DNA of 64,000 nucleotides from Psychrobacillus sp. FSL K6-2836 (GTDB lineage Bacteria; Bacillota; Bacilli; Bacillales_A; Planococcaceae): positions 4,154,001 through 4,218,000 of the forward strand of contig NZ_JBBOOM010000001.1 of the NCBI RefSeq assembly GCF_038003085.1, written 5' to 3'. The notes under the pieces were generated by a model. The model saw only the letters and a program-made list of their open reading frames with translations, did not search any database and was not told the DNA's origin. This document shows positions 9,889-19,286 of the stretch, one piece after another. Within the stretch, counting starts at the first letter, position 1. The number at the start of each line of letters is the position of its first letter. Made by a program: the position numbers and the translations under genes.

Positions 9889-9930
9889 TTACTATTAATT
9901 AATCCATTATCAAATTGACTCAGGTAGTTA

Positions 9931-9950
9931 TAAAATGAACTTTCATTTTA
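9931..9950. promoter_or_regulatory. Palindromic operator candidate before sugar importer
   Basis: TAAAATGAACTTTCATTTTA is a perfect 9+9 inverted repeat with a 2-base centre, 40 bases before the binding-protein gene. It could be an operator or part of the promoter. The LacI-type AAAACGTTTT is not present here. Confidence 0.35.
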
Positions 9951-9989
9951 TTTACTATAGAAATTCAAATCGTAGGGGGAGGAATTTAA

Positions 9990-11252
9990 ATGAAGTTCCA
10001 AAAAAGAACGTGGAGTAGTCTATTTATAATCGCTTTGTTATTACTTTTAAGTGCTTGTAGTGGCAGTGATGAAGGTTCAACAGGAAAAGAAAATAGTGGG
10101 GATAGTGATGAAGCTTCTACCCAAAAAATTACTATCTTCCAAAGTAAAGTAGAAATATCCGATCAATTAGAAGCACTTGCGAAGGAATATACTACTGAAA
10201 CTGGCGTTGAAGTGGAAGTATGGGGAACAACAGGTGATGATTACTTTGAACAACTACAAATTCGTTTGAATAGTGATCAAGGTCCATCCATATTCAGTCT
10301 TCAAAATGTAACGGAAGCTGAAAAAATGAAATCCTATGTAGCTGATTTATCTTCTGAAGCATATGCAAAAGATATTGCCCCAGGAATGGAGTTAAAAGTA
10401 GAAGACAAAATCGTAGGAGTACCTTATGGAGTAGAAGGATTCGGATTAGTTTATAACAAAGACTTAGTTAAACCAGAAGATGTTGCCGATTATGAATCTT
10501 TTGTGAGCACATTAGAAAAGTTAAAAGCTGAAGATATTACAGGATTAGGCCTTTCAAAAGAAGCTTATTTCTTAATTGGGCATATTAGTAACTATCCTTT
10601 TTCTTTACAAAGTGATCATTACGAATTCATCGATAAGCTAACAAGTGGTGATGTAACAATGGCAGAAACAAAGGAATTTCAAGAGTTCGGTAAATTTATG
10701 GAAGCTATAAAAGCAAACACTCCAAGTCCTTTAGATGTGACATACGATAAAGAAGTGGGTGACTTTGCAGCTGGAAAATCAGCAATGATTCATCAAGGTA
10801 ACTGGGCTTATGGAATGCTTGCAGACTTTGATGTAGATTTTGAGGTAGGTATGCTTCCATTTCCATTAAACGGTACGGATAAATTAGCAGTAGGAGTAGG
10901 AAATAACTGGGCAGTCAACGGGAAAAAGGATGAAGCAGAAACGAAAGCGGCAAAAGACTTCTTAAATTGGATGTTTACAAGTGAAACAGGTCACCGATAC
11001 ATTGTAGAGGAATTTGGATTTGTTCCTGCGCTTACAACTATCGAAGCAAATGACTTAGATCCACTATCTCAAGACGTTTTAAACGCTTCCAATAGTGGTC
11101 AAACAATTCCGTGGGCACAAAATTATTACCCAGCTAATATTGTTCCGAACGATTTTGCTCCAAAAGCAGAAGAATTCTTTTTATCAAAAGATATGACTGG
11201 TGAGGAATTTATAGAAAATTTAGATGATGCTTGGAAAAACGCTGTAAAATAG
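9990..11252 (+). CDS. ABC sugar-binding lipoprotein
   Basis: A 420-residue extracellular solute-binding protein of the MalE/COG1653 type. The signal peptide ends in the lipobox LSAC (Cys about residue 23), so it is anchored to the outer face of the membrane. A Ser/Gly/Glu-rich linker follows, then the two-lobed binding fold with the family motif AAGKSAMIHQGNWA. It delivers an oligosaccharide to the two permeases downstream. ATG at 9990 follows AGGGGGAGG. A strong hairpin after the stop probably keeps this gene's message more abundant than that of the permeases. Confidence 0.92.
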   Translation: MKFQKRTWSSLFIIALLLLLSACSGSDEGSTGKENSGDSDEASTQKITIFQSKVEISDQLEALAKEYTTETGVEVEVWGTTGDDYFEQLQIRLNSDQGPSIFSLQNVTEAEKMKSYVADLSSEAYAKDIAPGMELKVEDKIVGVPYGVEGFGLVYNKDLVKPEDVADYESFVSTLEKLKAEDITGLGLSKEAYFLIGHISNYPFSLQSDHYEFIDKLTSGDVTMAETKEFQEFGKFMEAIKANTPSPLDVTYDKEVGDFAAGKSAMIHQGNWAYGMLADFDVDFEVGMLPFPLNGTDKLAVGVGNNWAVNGKKDEAETKAAKDFLNWMFTSETGHRYIVEEFGFVPALTTIEANDLDPLSQDVLNASNSGQTIPWAQNYYPANIVPNDFAPKAEEFFLSKDMTGEEFIENLDDAWKNAVK

Positions 11253-11283
11253 TTTAAATTCACTAGGAAGATAGTTTAATAAA

Positions 11284-11313
11284 GGCTGGGCACACCATTT
11301 TAGGGGTGTCCAG
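11284..11313 (+). promoter_or_regulatory. Intercistronic stem-loop
   Basis: CTGGGCACACC pairs with GGGGTGTCCAG without a T-run. Such hairpins after binding-protein genes usually stabilise the upstream message or partly reduce read-through into the permease genes. Confidence 0.6.
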
Positions 11314-11362
11314 TACTTACCTATTCGATCCATTTATAAACTATTAGAAAGGAGTGTTTTAC

Positions 11363-12238
11363 ATGCAAAATAAAAATAATAAAGGGTGGTATTTATTATT
11401 TACTGCGCCGTTATTTATTATTTTTTTGACAGTAGTAGTTATTCCATTCGTAATTGGAATATATTATTCCTTTTTTAAGTGGGATGGAATTGGAGCTAAT
11501 CCAAAGGTGTTTGTTGGCTTTGATAATTTTATCAAGTTATTTGGTGATACACGCTTTCTTGAATCTACATGGAAGACAACTCTATTTACCATATTAGCCG
11601 TTATCTCCGTAAATATAGTTGGACTTGTTTTTGCTCTCTTGGTGACATCAAAACTTAGAACATCCAATGCTGCACGTACAATGGTATTTATGCCTTACTT
11701 GATAGGTGGATTAATATTAGGTTATATTTGGCAGTTTATCTTCTTAGATGTTTTTACATTAATCGGCGAAGTAACTGGTCTTGAAAATGTCTTTTTTAAT
11801 TGGCTTATCGATATGGATTTTGCCTTATATGCTTTAGTTTTCGTTTTTACTTGGCAAATGGCAGGATATATTATGATTATTTATATCGCAGGAATACAAA
11901 GTATACCTAACGATGTAATGGAGGCATCTATGATTGATGGTGCGAGTTGGTGGCAAAGGTTAAAAAATATTACATTTCCTCTGTTAATGCCTGCTTTTAC
12001 AATTAGCTTGTTTTTAACGCTATCATCAGCATTTAAAATCTACGATGTTAACCTTTCTTTAACGGGTGGAGGACCTGCAAATTCCACTGAAATGTTTGCG
12101 ATGAACATTTATAACGAAATCTTTGGGTATGGTAATTATGGCTACGGTCAGGCTAAGGCAATTATTTTCTTCTTAATAGTGGCTGCAATAACACTGACAC
12201 AAGTTTATATTACGAAAAAGAGGGAGGTAGAATTGTGA
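11363..12238 (+). CDS. ABC sugar transporter permease (MalF/UgpA type)
   Basis: A 291-residue integral membrane permease with six predicted helices. The EAA loop EASMIDGASWWQRLKNITFPLL contacts the ATPase. ATG at 11363 follows AAAGGAG. The stop overlaps the next permease start. No ATP-binding subunit is encoded here, so an MsmX/MalK-type shared ATPase elsewhere must energise it, as is known for several Bacillus sugar importers. Confidence 0.92.
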   Translation: MQNKNNKGWYLLFTAPLFIIFLTVVVIPFVIGIYYSFFKWDGIGANPKVFVGFDNFIKLFGDTRFLESTWKTTLFTILAVISVNIVGLVFALLVTSKLRTSNAARTMVFMPYLIGGLILGYIWQFIFLDVFTLIGEVTGLENVFFNWLIDMDFALYALVFVFTWQMAGYIMIIYIAGIQSIPNDVMEASMIDGASWWQRLKNITFPLLMPAFTISLFLTLSSAFKIYDVNLSLTGGGPANSTEMFAMNIYNEIFGYGNYGYGQAKAIIFFLIVAAITLTQVYITKKREVEL

Positions 12239-13074
12239 TGAAGAAGTTTTATAAAATTCTAAAAGAGCTTTTACTCCTCATTGCTGCGCTATTCTTTCTA
12301 TCTCCTATCTATATAATTATTGTCAACTCATTTAAAGATCGACAGGAATTATATGAAAATGTTCTAGCACTTCCTAAAGAGTTCAGCTTCCAATACTATA
12401 TAGAAGCGATGGAAAAAATGAACTTTTTGAATGCACTTGCTAATTCATTATATATAACGATACTTTCTGTTCTAATTATTGTTGTATTGTCCTCTATGAC
12501 TGCTTGGATGCTAGCAAGAACAGATAATAAGTTAAGTAAAATTATTTTCATGATTTTCATAGCAACCATGCTTATTCCCTTCCAAACATTGATGATGCCT
12601 TTAATGCAATTCATGAGCACTATAACTAATACGTTACATATTCCAATGATTAATACTCGTGAAGGTTTAATATTTATGCATATTGGTTTTAGTTCTAGTA
12701 TATCCGTCTTCTTATACCATGGATTTGTTAAGTCTATACCAATTACATTAGAGGAAGCAGCTACAATTGACGGTGCATCGAAGTTTGGGGTTTTCTGGAG
12801 AATTATTTTTCCAATTCTAAAACCAATTACAGTTACAGTAATGATTTTAAATGTTATTAATATATGGAATGATTATCTACTACCTTCTTTAACACTTACT
12901 GATAAGGGACTTCGAACAATCCCACTATCTACTTTTTATTTCTTTGGTGAATTTACGATTCAGTGGAACTTAGCAATGGCTGGCTTGATGCTGACAATCA
13001 TTCCTGTAGTAATTTTCTATGTTCTTGCACAAAAACATATTATTAAAGGTATTGGGGAAGGGGCTGTAAAATAA
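12238..13074 (+). CDS. ABC sugar transporter permease (MalG/UgpE type)
   Basis: A second permease of about 278 residues. The EAA loop EEAATIDGASKFGVFWRIIFPIL is near residue 180, and the C-terminus QKHIIKGIGEGAVK is typical of COG0395 permeases. GGGAGG lies 10 bases before ATG 12238; GTG at 12235 is an equally possible start. It forms the translocation pore with the preceding permease. Confidence 0.92.
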   Translation: MKKFYKILKELLLLIAALFFLSPIYIIIVNSFKDRQELYENVLALPKEFSFQYYIEAMEKMNFLNALANSLYITILSVLIIVVLSSMTAWMLARTDNKLSKIIFMIFIATMLIPFQTLMMPLMQFMSTITNTLHIPMINTREGLIFMHIGFSSSISVFLYHGFVKSIPITLEEAATIDGASKFGVFWRIIFPILKPITVTVMILNVINIWNDYLLPSLTLTDKGLRTIPLSTFYFFGEFTIQWNLAMAGLMLTIIPVVIFYVLAQKHIIKGIGEGAVK

Positions 13075-13101
13075 AGTATATTTTAAGTGGGAGGTAAGTA
13101 A

Positions 13102-13806
13102 ATGCAAGGGTTTTCAGGTTTTACAGGAGCATTATACAGTACAACCGAATGGATTATGCGATTTTCTGTTGTTAATATTTTATGGGTGATGATCAATCTT
13201 CCTATTGCGGTCATTCTATTAAGTTTGTACGTTAATAGTTTCAGTATGGAGTTTGTACTTTACTATGTGCCTTTAATACTTCTAGTTCCTCTATTATTTG
13301 TCCCTAGCACGATGGGGTTATTTGCGATGGCCCGTGATTGGGTGTTGAAGATAGATCATCCATCTCTTATGAAAGCGTATTTTTCACATATGATATCTAA
13401 TTATAAAAAAAGTTTTTTAGCTGGTCTAATGTTGACTTTTATATGGCTAATTTGGATAATGGATTTTTACTTTTTTGCTAATGAAAACGATTTATTGCTT
13501 GTGGTATTTTCAATTGTAGGAGTTGTATTATTTGTCTTTACGATTAACTTTTTTTCACTGAATGTGCATTTTCAAATGAACATTCGAGAATTGTCAAAGA
13601 ACACGTTTTTTGTAACGATTGGAAGTCCGTTATTATTTTTTGTAATCCTTCTTAGTAATTCATTTTTGTTTTACTTAAGCGCTACAATGCTTATTGTATT
13701 ATTTCCATTTTTTATAGGTTCTCTAAGTGCCTATTTATCTTTTGCTGTATTCTATAGATTTTCATTGAAGATGCAAGAAAAAGCTATTATTAATAAAAGT
13801 ACTTAA
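13102..13806 (+). CDS. DUF624 (YesL-like) membrane protein
   Basis: A 234-residue protein with about five hydrophobic helices and the N-terminal YSTTEWIMRFSVVNILWV pattern of DUF624. Members recur beside carbohydrate ABC importers in Bacillales; their function is not established. ATG at 13102 follows GGGAGG. Its place between permease and regulator supports membership in the sugar operon. Confidence 0.8.
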   Translation: MQGFSGFTGALYSTTEWIMRFSVVNILWVMINLPIAVILLSLYVNSFSMEFVLYYVPLILLVPLLFVPSTMGLFAMARDWVLKIDHPSLMKAYFSHMISNYKKSFLAGLMLTFIWLIWIMDFYFFANENDLLLVVFSIVGVVLFVFTINFFSLNVHFQMNIRELSKNTFFVTIGSPLLFFVILLSNSFLFYLSATMLIVLFPFFIGSLSAYLSFAVFYRFSLKMQEKAIINKST

Positions 13807-13862
13807 GTAGCTCTCCGTAAAATAAAGGTTTAAACAATAAATTTAGGAAGTGAATTATAGAA

Positions 13863-14876
13863 GTGACTACTATAAAAGATGTTGCAAAAGAAGCTGGAGT
13901 TTCAGTAAGTATTGTTTCAAAAGCCTTTAATAATTATACGGACGTTAATGAAAAAACAAGACAAAGAATTTTCGAGATTGCCAACCAAATGGGGTATACC
14001 CCTAATTTAGTGGCTAAGAACCTTTCATCCAAAAAGCAAATGACTATTGGATTGATTTCATCCGGTGTTCTTAATAATAGTGAAAAAGATAATAATGCAT
14101 TTAATATATTTAAGGGAGTATATACAGCCGTGTCGTCCAGTCAGTTTGAATTGTCCATCTACCTAATAGATTCCCTGCGTCAGAAGAAAAAGAGCTATGC
14201 TCAGTATTGTCGAGAACGAAATATTGGCGGTGCACTTTTACAGGGAATACGTATAGACGATCCATACTATATGGAGTTAATTGATACAAATATACCCTGT
14301 GTTGTTCTCGATATTATTCCTGAAACGAATAATGGACTAGTTGGAAGCGTATCGATTGATAACGTAAAAGCTAGCAAAGAAATTGCCTTGTATTTAATTG
14401 AACGAAATCACCGAAAAATTGCTGTCGTGGCAGGAAGAAAAAAGACGTACGTGAATTCAGAGCGGATTAAAGGAGTTACTGAAGCTTTTAAGGATAATAA
14501 CATAGAGCTAAACACTGAGGAGATTATGTATGCTGATTTTTCGGAGCAGGAAGCATATGAATTAGCAAAAGAATTTTTGAAAACGAAGCGTCCTACTGCT
14601 TTTCTTTGTTTTAGCGATCTGATGGCATTTGGAGTCATGAAGGCAGTAAAAGAAGTTGGTTTGAACATTCCAGGGGATATATCTATAACTGGATTTGACA
14701 ATTTAGTATTTAGTAGTTATACAGATCCACAACTCACAACAATTGGTCAAGATTTTTTTGAAATCGGAAAAGTGGCAGCGCAATTACTGCAAGACTTAAT
14801 GGAAAATAAACTGGATCAGAAGCATGTAAATGTGGAACATCGATTAATAGAACGGGGAAGTGTCAGGACAATTTAG
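13863..14876 (+). CDS. LacI-family transcriptional regulator
   Basis: A 337-residue repressor. The N-terminal helix-turn-helix and hinge read TIKDVAKEAGVSVSIVSKAF, followed by the hinge helix region VAKNLSSKKQ and a periplasmic-binding-like sensor domain (FLCFSDLMAFGVMKAVKE, SITGFDN). The GTG start at 13863 follows AGGAAG. It most likely controls the GH65/ABC operon through the AAAACGTTTT palindromes at 7180 and 7244, with the imported disaccharide or a sugar phosphate as effector (inference). Confidence 0.9.
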   Translation: MTTIKDVAKEAGVSVSIVSKAFNNYTDVNEKTRQRIFEIANQMGYTPNLVAKNLSSKKQMTIGLISSGVLNNSEKDNNAFNIFKGVYTAVSSSQFELSIYLIDSLRQKKKSYAQYCRERNIGGALLQGIRIDDPYYMELIDTNIPCVVLDIIPETNNGLVGSVSIDNVKASKEIALYLIERNHRKIAVVAGRKKTYVNSERIKGVTEAFKDNNIELNTEEIMYADFSEQEAYELAKEFLKTKRPTAFLCFSDLMAFGVMKAVKEVGLNIPGDISITGFDNLVFSSYTDPQLTTIGQDFFEIGKVAAQLLQDLMENKLDQKHVNVEHRLIERGSVRTI

Positions 14877-14934
14877 CTTTAGTTAAAACTTTCCCATTCC
14901 ATCTAATAATTTTCGAAGAAAGGAAAGGATATAA

Positions 14935-15612
14935 ATGACTCAGTACCCAAAAGCCTTTATATATGATTTGGATGGTGTTATTACGGATACAGCAGAATTT
15001 CACTATTTAGCATGGAAAAAACTTGCAGGGGAGCTTGGTATCTCATTTGATAGACAATTTAATGAGCGACTAAAAGGAATTAGTCGTATGGAGTCTCTTG
15101 AGCTAATTCTACAATTGAGTGCTTCTTTGTTAAAGATGAGTAATGAGGAAAAAGTAAGATTAGCAAGTAAAAAAAATGAATTCTATTTAGAATTAGCAAA
15201 ATCAATAAATGAAGAAAACGTTTTACCAGGAATTGAGGATTTACTAAAAAACAATAAAAAACATAATATCAAAATTGCTCTTGGTTCAGCAAGTGAAAAT
15301 GCAAAAAATGTAGTAGAAAAACTAGGACTCATTAGTTATTTTGATTATATTGTGGATGCAACGAAAGTTTCAAAGGGAAAGCCGGATCCTGAAACGTTTA
15401 CATCTGCAGCTGATTACTTAGGTATTCCATATAAGGAGTGCATTGGAATTGAAGATGCAGCTGCTGGTATAGAAGCTATTAACAAAGCAAATATGTTCTC
15501 GGTTGGTGTTGGTTCACTAGAACATTTATCTCAGGCGGACTATTTAGTTGAAGATACTTCTAAGTTAGATTTTCAAGAAATAATGAAGAAATACAGCGAA
15601 AAAAATAGCTGA
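14935..15612 (+). CDS. pgmB: Beta-phosphoglucomutase
   Basis: A 225-residue HAD enzyme that converts the beta-glucose 1-phosphate released by GH65 phosphorylases to glucose 6-phosphate. Motif I is DLDGVITDTAEFH (nucleophile and acid/base aspartates); GSAS, KGKPDPE and GIEDAAAGIEAI complete the HAD set. The cap-domain stretch LKGISRMESLE is the beta-PGM specificity loop. It is flanked by the LacI gene and the second GH65 gene, exactly the metabolic context expected. Confidence 0.93.
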   Translation: MTQYPKAFIYDLDGVITDTAEFHYLAWKKLAGELGISFDRQFNERLKGISRMESLELILQLSASLLKMSNEEKVRLASKKNEFYLELAKSINEENVLPGIEDLLKNNKKHNIKIALGSASENAKNVVEKLGLISYFDYIVDATKVSKGKPDPETFTSAADYLGIPYKECIGIEDAAAGIEAINKANMFSVGVGSLEHLSQADYLVEDTSKLDFQEIMKKYSEKNS

Positions 15613-15623
15613 GGTGAAATTTA

Positions 15624-17900
15624 ATGACCTGGAAACTAACTAAGTCAGAAATAGATAACCAAAGCCTTCTGCTAGATGAAAGTCTTTTGTCTATAGGGAA
15701 TGGTTATCTAGGTGTTAGAGGAAATTTTGAAGAGGGCTATAAAAGTGTATATAGCTCTATTCGAGGTACATATATTAATGCTTTCCATGATGAAACGGAG
15801 ATTAGTTATGGGGAGAAGCTCCATGCATTTCCAAATATACAACAGAAAATATTAAATGTCATTGATGCGCAGACGATAAATATTTATTTGGATGATGAGC
15901 AATTTTCGTTATTTGATGGGGAAGTAGTAAGATTAGAACGAAATTTGCATATGGATGCTGGTTATGCCGAGCGAATTGTACATTGGAAATCTGCTAAAGG
16001 CAAGGAAGTCAAAATTCATTTTAAAAGACTTATTTCGTTTGTTACGAAAGAAATTTTTGCGATAGAAGTCAAAATAGTGCCTATAAGCAATATAAAACGG
16101 GTTAAAATTGTTTCTGTAGTTGATGGTAACGTCTCCAACTTTGTGGATAAAAACGATCCTAGAGTTGCCTCTGGCCACGCTACAAGACTTCATATAGCAG
16201 AGGTTCGAAAGGATGGAAATTATAGCATTGTAAAAAATATTACGTATGCAACGAAGCTAGAAGTTGCTTGTGTAACCTCTTCTATGATTGATAAAGATGA
16301 ATATGAATATTCGAGTAAACTAACTGATAGTAGTGTGGAAGAGACCTATTTATGTAACGGAAATAAGCCTATTCAATTTACAAAATATAATGTGTATACA
16401 GACACATTAAGGCATGGAGATGCTGTTATTGACAAAGCGCAGGCTATTCAGCAACAGTTAAATGGGGCATCTTTTGAAGGTCTATTATTAAAACAACAGG
16501 AGTACTTAAATAAGTTTTGGAGTACTGCTGATGTGAAAATCAATGGAGATGCTTCCCTTCAGGAGGGAATTCGTTTTAACCTCTATCAGCTTTTACAATC
16601 AGTTGGAAAAGATCCGGTAAGTAATATTGCTGCAAAAGGCCTATCAGGTGAGGGATATGAGGGACATTATTTTTGGGATACTGAAATTTATATATTCCCA
16701 GTCTTTTTAATGACGAATCCCGAAATCGCAAAAAATTTATTAATACAAAGATATTCTATTTTGGATAGCGCTAGAGCAAGAGCGAAGGAAATGGGACATA
16801 AAAAAGGTGCATTATTTCCGTGGAGAACCATCACGGGACCTGAAAGTTCTGCATTCTTCCCAGCAGGTACAGCACAGTATCATATAAGTGCAGATATAGC
16901 CTATAGTTTTATTCAGTATTATTTAGTAACAGAAGATGAAGTATTTTTAAAAGATTATATGGCCGAAATTCTATTTGAAACTGCTCGTTTATGGATTGAT
17001 GTAGGGCATATGAAAAACGGATTTTTTAGAATTGATAGTGTAACGGGACCTGACGAATATACATGTATTGTAAATAATAATTACTACACAAATGTCATGG
17101 CAAAACATAATTTGCTATGGGCTGTAAAGGCATATAATCTTTTGAAAACAAAGGATAGCAATTTACTGAAACAACTGAGCGATAAACTAAATTTATCTGA
17201 ACTAGAAGTTAGCGAATGGACAGACGCTGGCGAGAAAATGTACCTTCCATATGATGAAAAGCACAAAATCAATGCACAGGATGATAGTTTTTTACAAAAG
17301 GATCGTTGGGATTTAGAAAATACGTCAAAAGATAAATTCCCACTTTTACTAAATTATCATCCATTAACCCTTTATAGATATCAAGTATGTAAACAAGCTG
17401 ATACAGTACTCGCTCATTTTTTATTGGAAGATGAACAGGATTTTGAAACGATGAATAACTCCTATAATTACTATGAGCAAATTACAACTCATGATTCTTC
17501 CCTGTCTTCCTGTATATTTAGTGCGATGGCTTCTAAATTAGGCGATAAAGAGAAAGCTTATGAATATTTTAGAAAAACAGCACGATTAGATTTGGAAAAT
17601 ACACATAGCAATACAAAGGACGGGCTTCATATGGCTAATATGGGGGGGACTTGGCTTGCAATTGTTTATGGTTTTGCTGGCTTAAGAGTGAAAGAGAGCG
17701 GTCTTTCATTGGCACCTTCTCTTCCTGAACATTGGGATTCACTAGAGTTTAACTTGCAATATCAAAATAGAACATTAACTATCAAAATGGAAAGAAGTAC
17801 AGTAACCTATTCGCTAATAGAAGGAGATAGTTTATCCATTTCACATAATGGAGAGATTATTGACCTTGAAATAGGTGAAAATATGAAGTTGGCGGTATAA
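15624..17900 (+). CDS. GH65 disaccharide phosphorylase 2
   Basis: A 758-residue GH65 protein, divergent from the first copy in the same locus. It has FWDTEIYIFPVF and the catalytic acid in TGPDEYTCIVNNN (Glu near residue 478), and HDSSLSSCIF in the phosphate region. No signal peptide. ATG at 15624 follows GAGGTG and starts only 11 bases after the beta-phosphoglucomutase stop. Two phosphorylases with one importer suggest use of two related alpha-linked disaccharides or of an oligosaccharide broken down in two steps. Confidence 0.9.
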   Translation: MTWKLTKSEIDNQSLLLDESLLSIGNGYLGVRGNFEEGYKSVYSSIRGTYINAFHDETEISYGEKLHAFPNIQQKILNVIDAQTINIYLDDEQFSLFDGEVVRLERNLHMDAGYAERIVHWKSAKGKEVKIHFKRLISFVTKEIFAIEVKIVPISNIKRVKIVSVVDGNVSNFVDKNDPRVASGHATRLHIAEVRKDGNYSIVKNITYATKLEVACVTSSMIDKDEYEYSSKLTDSSVEETYLCNGNKPIQFTKYNVYTDTLRHGDAVIDKAQAIQQQLNGASFEGLLLKQQEYLNKFWSTADVKINGDASLQEGIRFNLYQLLQSVGKDPVSNIAAKGLSGEGYEGHYFWDTEIYIFPVFLMTNPEIAKNLLIQRYSILDSARARAKEMGHKKGALFPWRTITGPESSAFFPAGTAQYHISADIAYSFIQYYLVTEDEVFLKDYMAEILFETARLWIDVGHMKNGFFRIDSVTGPDEYTCIVNNNYYTNVMAKHNLLWAVKAYNLLKTKDSNLLKQLSDKLNLSELEVSEWTDAGEKMYLPYDEKHKINAQDDSFLQKDRWDLENTSKDKFPLLLNYHPLTLYRYQVCKQADTVLAHFLLEDEQDFETMNNSYNYYEQITTHDSSLSSCIFSAMASKLGDKEKAYEYFRKTARLDLENTHSNTKDGLHMANMGGTWLAIVYGFAGLRVKESGLSLAPSLPEHWDSLEFNLQYQNRTLTIKMERSTVTYSLIEGDSLSISHNGEIIDLEIGENMKLAV

Positions 17901-17920
17901 AAAGAAGCCCTAGTTGTGAT

Positions 17921-17967
17921 GTAAAGCATAAATTTTCCTTTGGAAATTTTATGCTTTAATTTTTTTG
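17921..17967 (+). terminator. Terminator of the disaccharide locus
   Basis: AAAGCATAAATTTTCC pairs with GGAAATTTTATGCTTT, followed by AATTTTTTTG. Confidence 0.88.
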
Positions 17968-18085
17968 TGGAAAACAAATGCTATAAAATTTGAGTAATAA
18001 TCATTTGCAAAATAATTATAGTCACAAAACCATTTAAAATGTTGCTTTGTAATAAAGATTGATTATTTATAATTAAGATCGATTA

Positions 18086-18133
18086 AAATCATCTCTCCTC
18101 TGTATATTTCTTAGAGGTTAGATGATTTTTTAT
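18086..18133 (+). terminator. Second terminator at array border
   Basis: AATCATCTCTCCTCT pairs imperfectly with AGAGGTTAGATGATT and is followed by TTTTTATT. Together with the preceding terminator it insulates the sugar locus from the cassette array. The 17968-18085 bases hold nothing else recognisable. Confidence 0.7.
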
Positions 18134-18162
18134 TGGATATTTATGTTAATGTAATTGTAAAG

Positions 18163-18207
18163 ATTGTGAAGAAATGTACTTAAACTTATGCAGCAGTTTA
18201 GTTGAAT
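18163..18207 (+). repeat. Array site 0 (right simple site only)
   Basis: Left boundary of the array. ACTTAAACTTATGCAGCAG then TTTAGTTGAA is the right-hand simple site. It is preceded by TTGTGAAGAAATGT, matching the tail of the long (C-type) sites at 39113, 40160 and 43774. No left simple site is present upstream. Confidence 0.7.
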
Positions 18208-18316
18208 AAGCCAAATGGATTTTTGCTTATTTTAAATGGTAAATTTATATAAAATTGGAACATCTATTTGTTTCAAACGTATTAAAGTAAAGTAGCAGGC
18301 ACGAGGGGGAATTGAG

Positions 18317-18538
18317 TTGAAAATTATTAAAATAATTCTTGTTTTAATTGTAATAGCAACTTCAGCATACGGCTTAATTACAAAAGATTTTTTATATGGT
18401 CCAATATCATCTTTATTTCTTGGAATCTTTATTGCAATTATAGGAATAGAGGAATTTAAATATAAGGGTAAAAATAGTTGGGGGATGTTTTTTATACCAG
18501 TATCTCTATTAGTTCGGCTTTATTTAGTTTCTAATTAA
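18317..18538 (+). CDS. DUF3953-like small membrane protein (cassette)
   Basis: A 73-residue protein with two or three hydrophobic segments and the pattern GLITKDFLYGPISSLFLGIF...GIEEFKYK, which resembles DUF3953 proteins of Bacillus. Function unknown. TTG start six bases after GAGGGGGA. It shares the first cassette with another tiny membrane protein. Confidence 0.6.
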   Translation: MKIIKIILVLIVIATSAYGLITKDFLYGPISSLFLGIFIAIIGIEEFKYKGKNSWGMFFIPVSLLVRLYLVSN

Positions 18539-18587
18539 ATTTAGAGATGAATTTAATCTAATCAATATTATTTATAAGGAGGATTTT

Positions 18588-18791
18588 ATGATTAAGTCTT
18601 TAAAAGGACAATTTATCTTATCTATATTTGTTGCTATTGCCTTTGTTTATTCTACTTTTCTTAATATTGATTTTACTGTTGACGAGAGGATTTCACCTGT
18701 TCGAATACTATTTTTCTTCATCATGATTTTATCGGTGTTTAATGCCGGATTATTAACGGAAAAGTACATTAAAACTAGAAAGAAGAAATAA
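18588..18791 (+). CDS. Small membrane protein (cassette)
   Basis: A 67-residue protein with two predicted transmembrane helices and a basic tail (KTRKKK). ATG follows AAGGAGG. Not recognised. It ends four bases before array site 1. Confidence 0.55.
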   Translation: MIKSLKGQFILSIFVAIAFVYSTFLNIDFTVDERISPVRILFFFIMILSVFNAGLLTEKYIKTRKKK

Positions 18792-18794
18792 CTC

Positions 18795-18870
18795 TTATTC
18801 AAATAACGGTGTGCTTTAGCAAAAGATTCTGGGTTGCATATTTTGATTATTGAACACAAGACATATGGGT
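18795..18870 (+). repeat. Array site 1 (decayed)
   Basis: TTATTCAAATAACGGTGTGC then TTTAGC is a left simple site. The right half is reduced to TTATTGAAC and fused directly to AAGACATATGG, a sequence that follows the right simple site of site 16 (32721-32740). A deletion through the right arm is likely. Confidence 0.55.
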
Positions 18871-18905
18871 TTTTATGGTGATAACGGGGTATAAGGGGGG
18901 TATAA

Positions 18906-19172
18906 ATGATGTTGTTCCTTCAAGCATTTATTAGTTCAATTGTAGTTCATGTAGTCTATTTTTACGGTATGATGTTAGTCGGTTATATAAAAACAAGAAA
19001 TTATAAAACAGATTTTGCAAGTGCTTGGGATAATGTAGAGACACTTCAGAGTGAAGTGGTTTTTAGTAAGGTTAACTCTCCTTTTCTTTACCTATTCACA
19101 TTTGTAGGAGTAGCTGTATTATGCGGAATTATAATAAAATTCTGTAAGGGGAGCTTTTTCTTATTGAACTAA
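18906..19172 (+). CDS. Small membrane protein ending inside an array site (cassette)
   Basis: An 88-residue protein with two hydrophobic segments (residues 8-28 and 62-80). ATG follows GGGGGG. The last residues (FFLLN) and the TAA stop are supplied by the array repeat (TTCTTATTGAACTAACG), so insertion of a site has defined, or re-defined, its C-terminus. Not recognised. Confidence 0.5.
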   Translation: MMLFLQAFISSIVVHVVYFYGMMLVGYIKTRNYKTDFASAWDNVETLQSEVVFSKVNSPFLYLFTFVGVAVLCGIIIKFCKGSFFLLN

Positions 19173-19193
19173 CGCGGCAGGTTAGTTTAAGAA
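19161..19193 (+). repeat. Array site 2 (right simple site)
   Basis: TTATTGAACTAACGCGGCAG then GTTAGTTTAAG: arms TTGAACTAA / TTAGTTTAA around a CGCGGCAGG spacer. The left part is missing, replaced by the end of the upstream gene. Confidence 0.8.
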
Positions 19194-19209
19194 TATTGTT
19201 TAACTTGTG

Positions 19210-19236
19210 TTCAACAATCGGGCCAGATTGTTATAT
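19210..19236. repeat. CAATCG palindrome 1
   Basis: TTCAACAATCGGGCCAGATT then GTT: a palindrome built on TTCAACAATC / GATTGTT. Four copies occur in the array, three of them shortly before a left simple site; they share the TTCAAC/GTTGAA ends with the array sites. Confidence 0.55.
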
Positions 19237-19286
19237 AACCATCTGAATAAACAAGCGGATTAGTATGAAGATAAAGGGGATTTATT

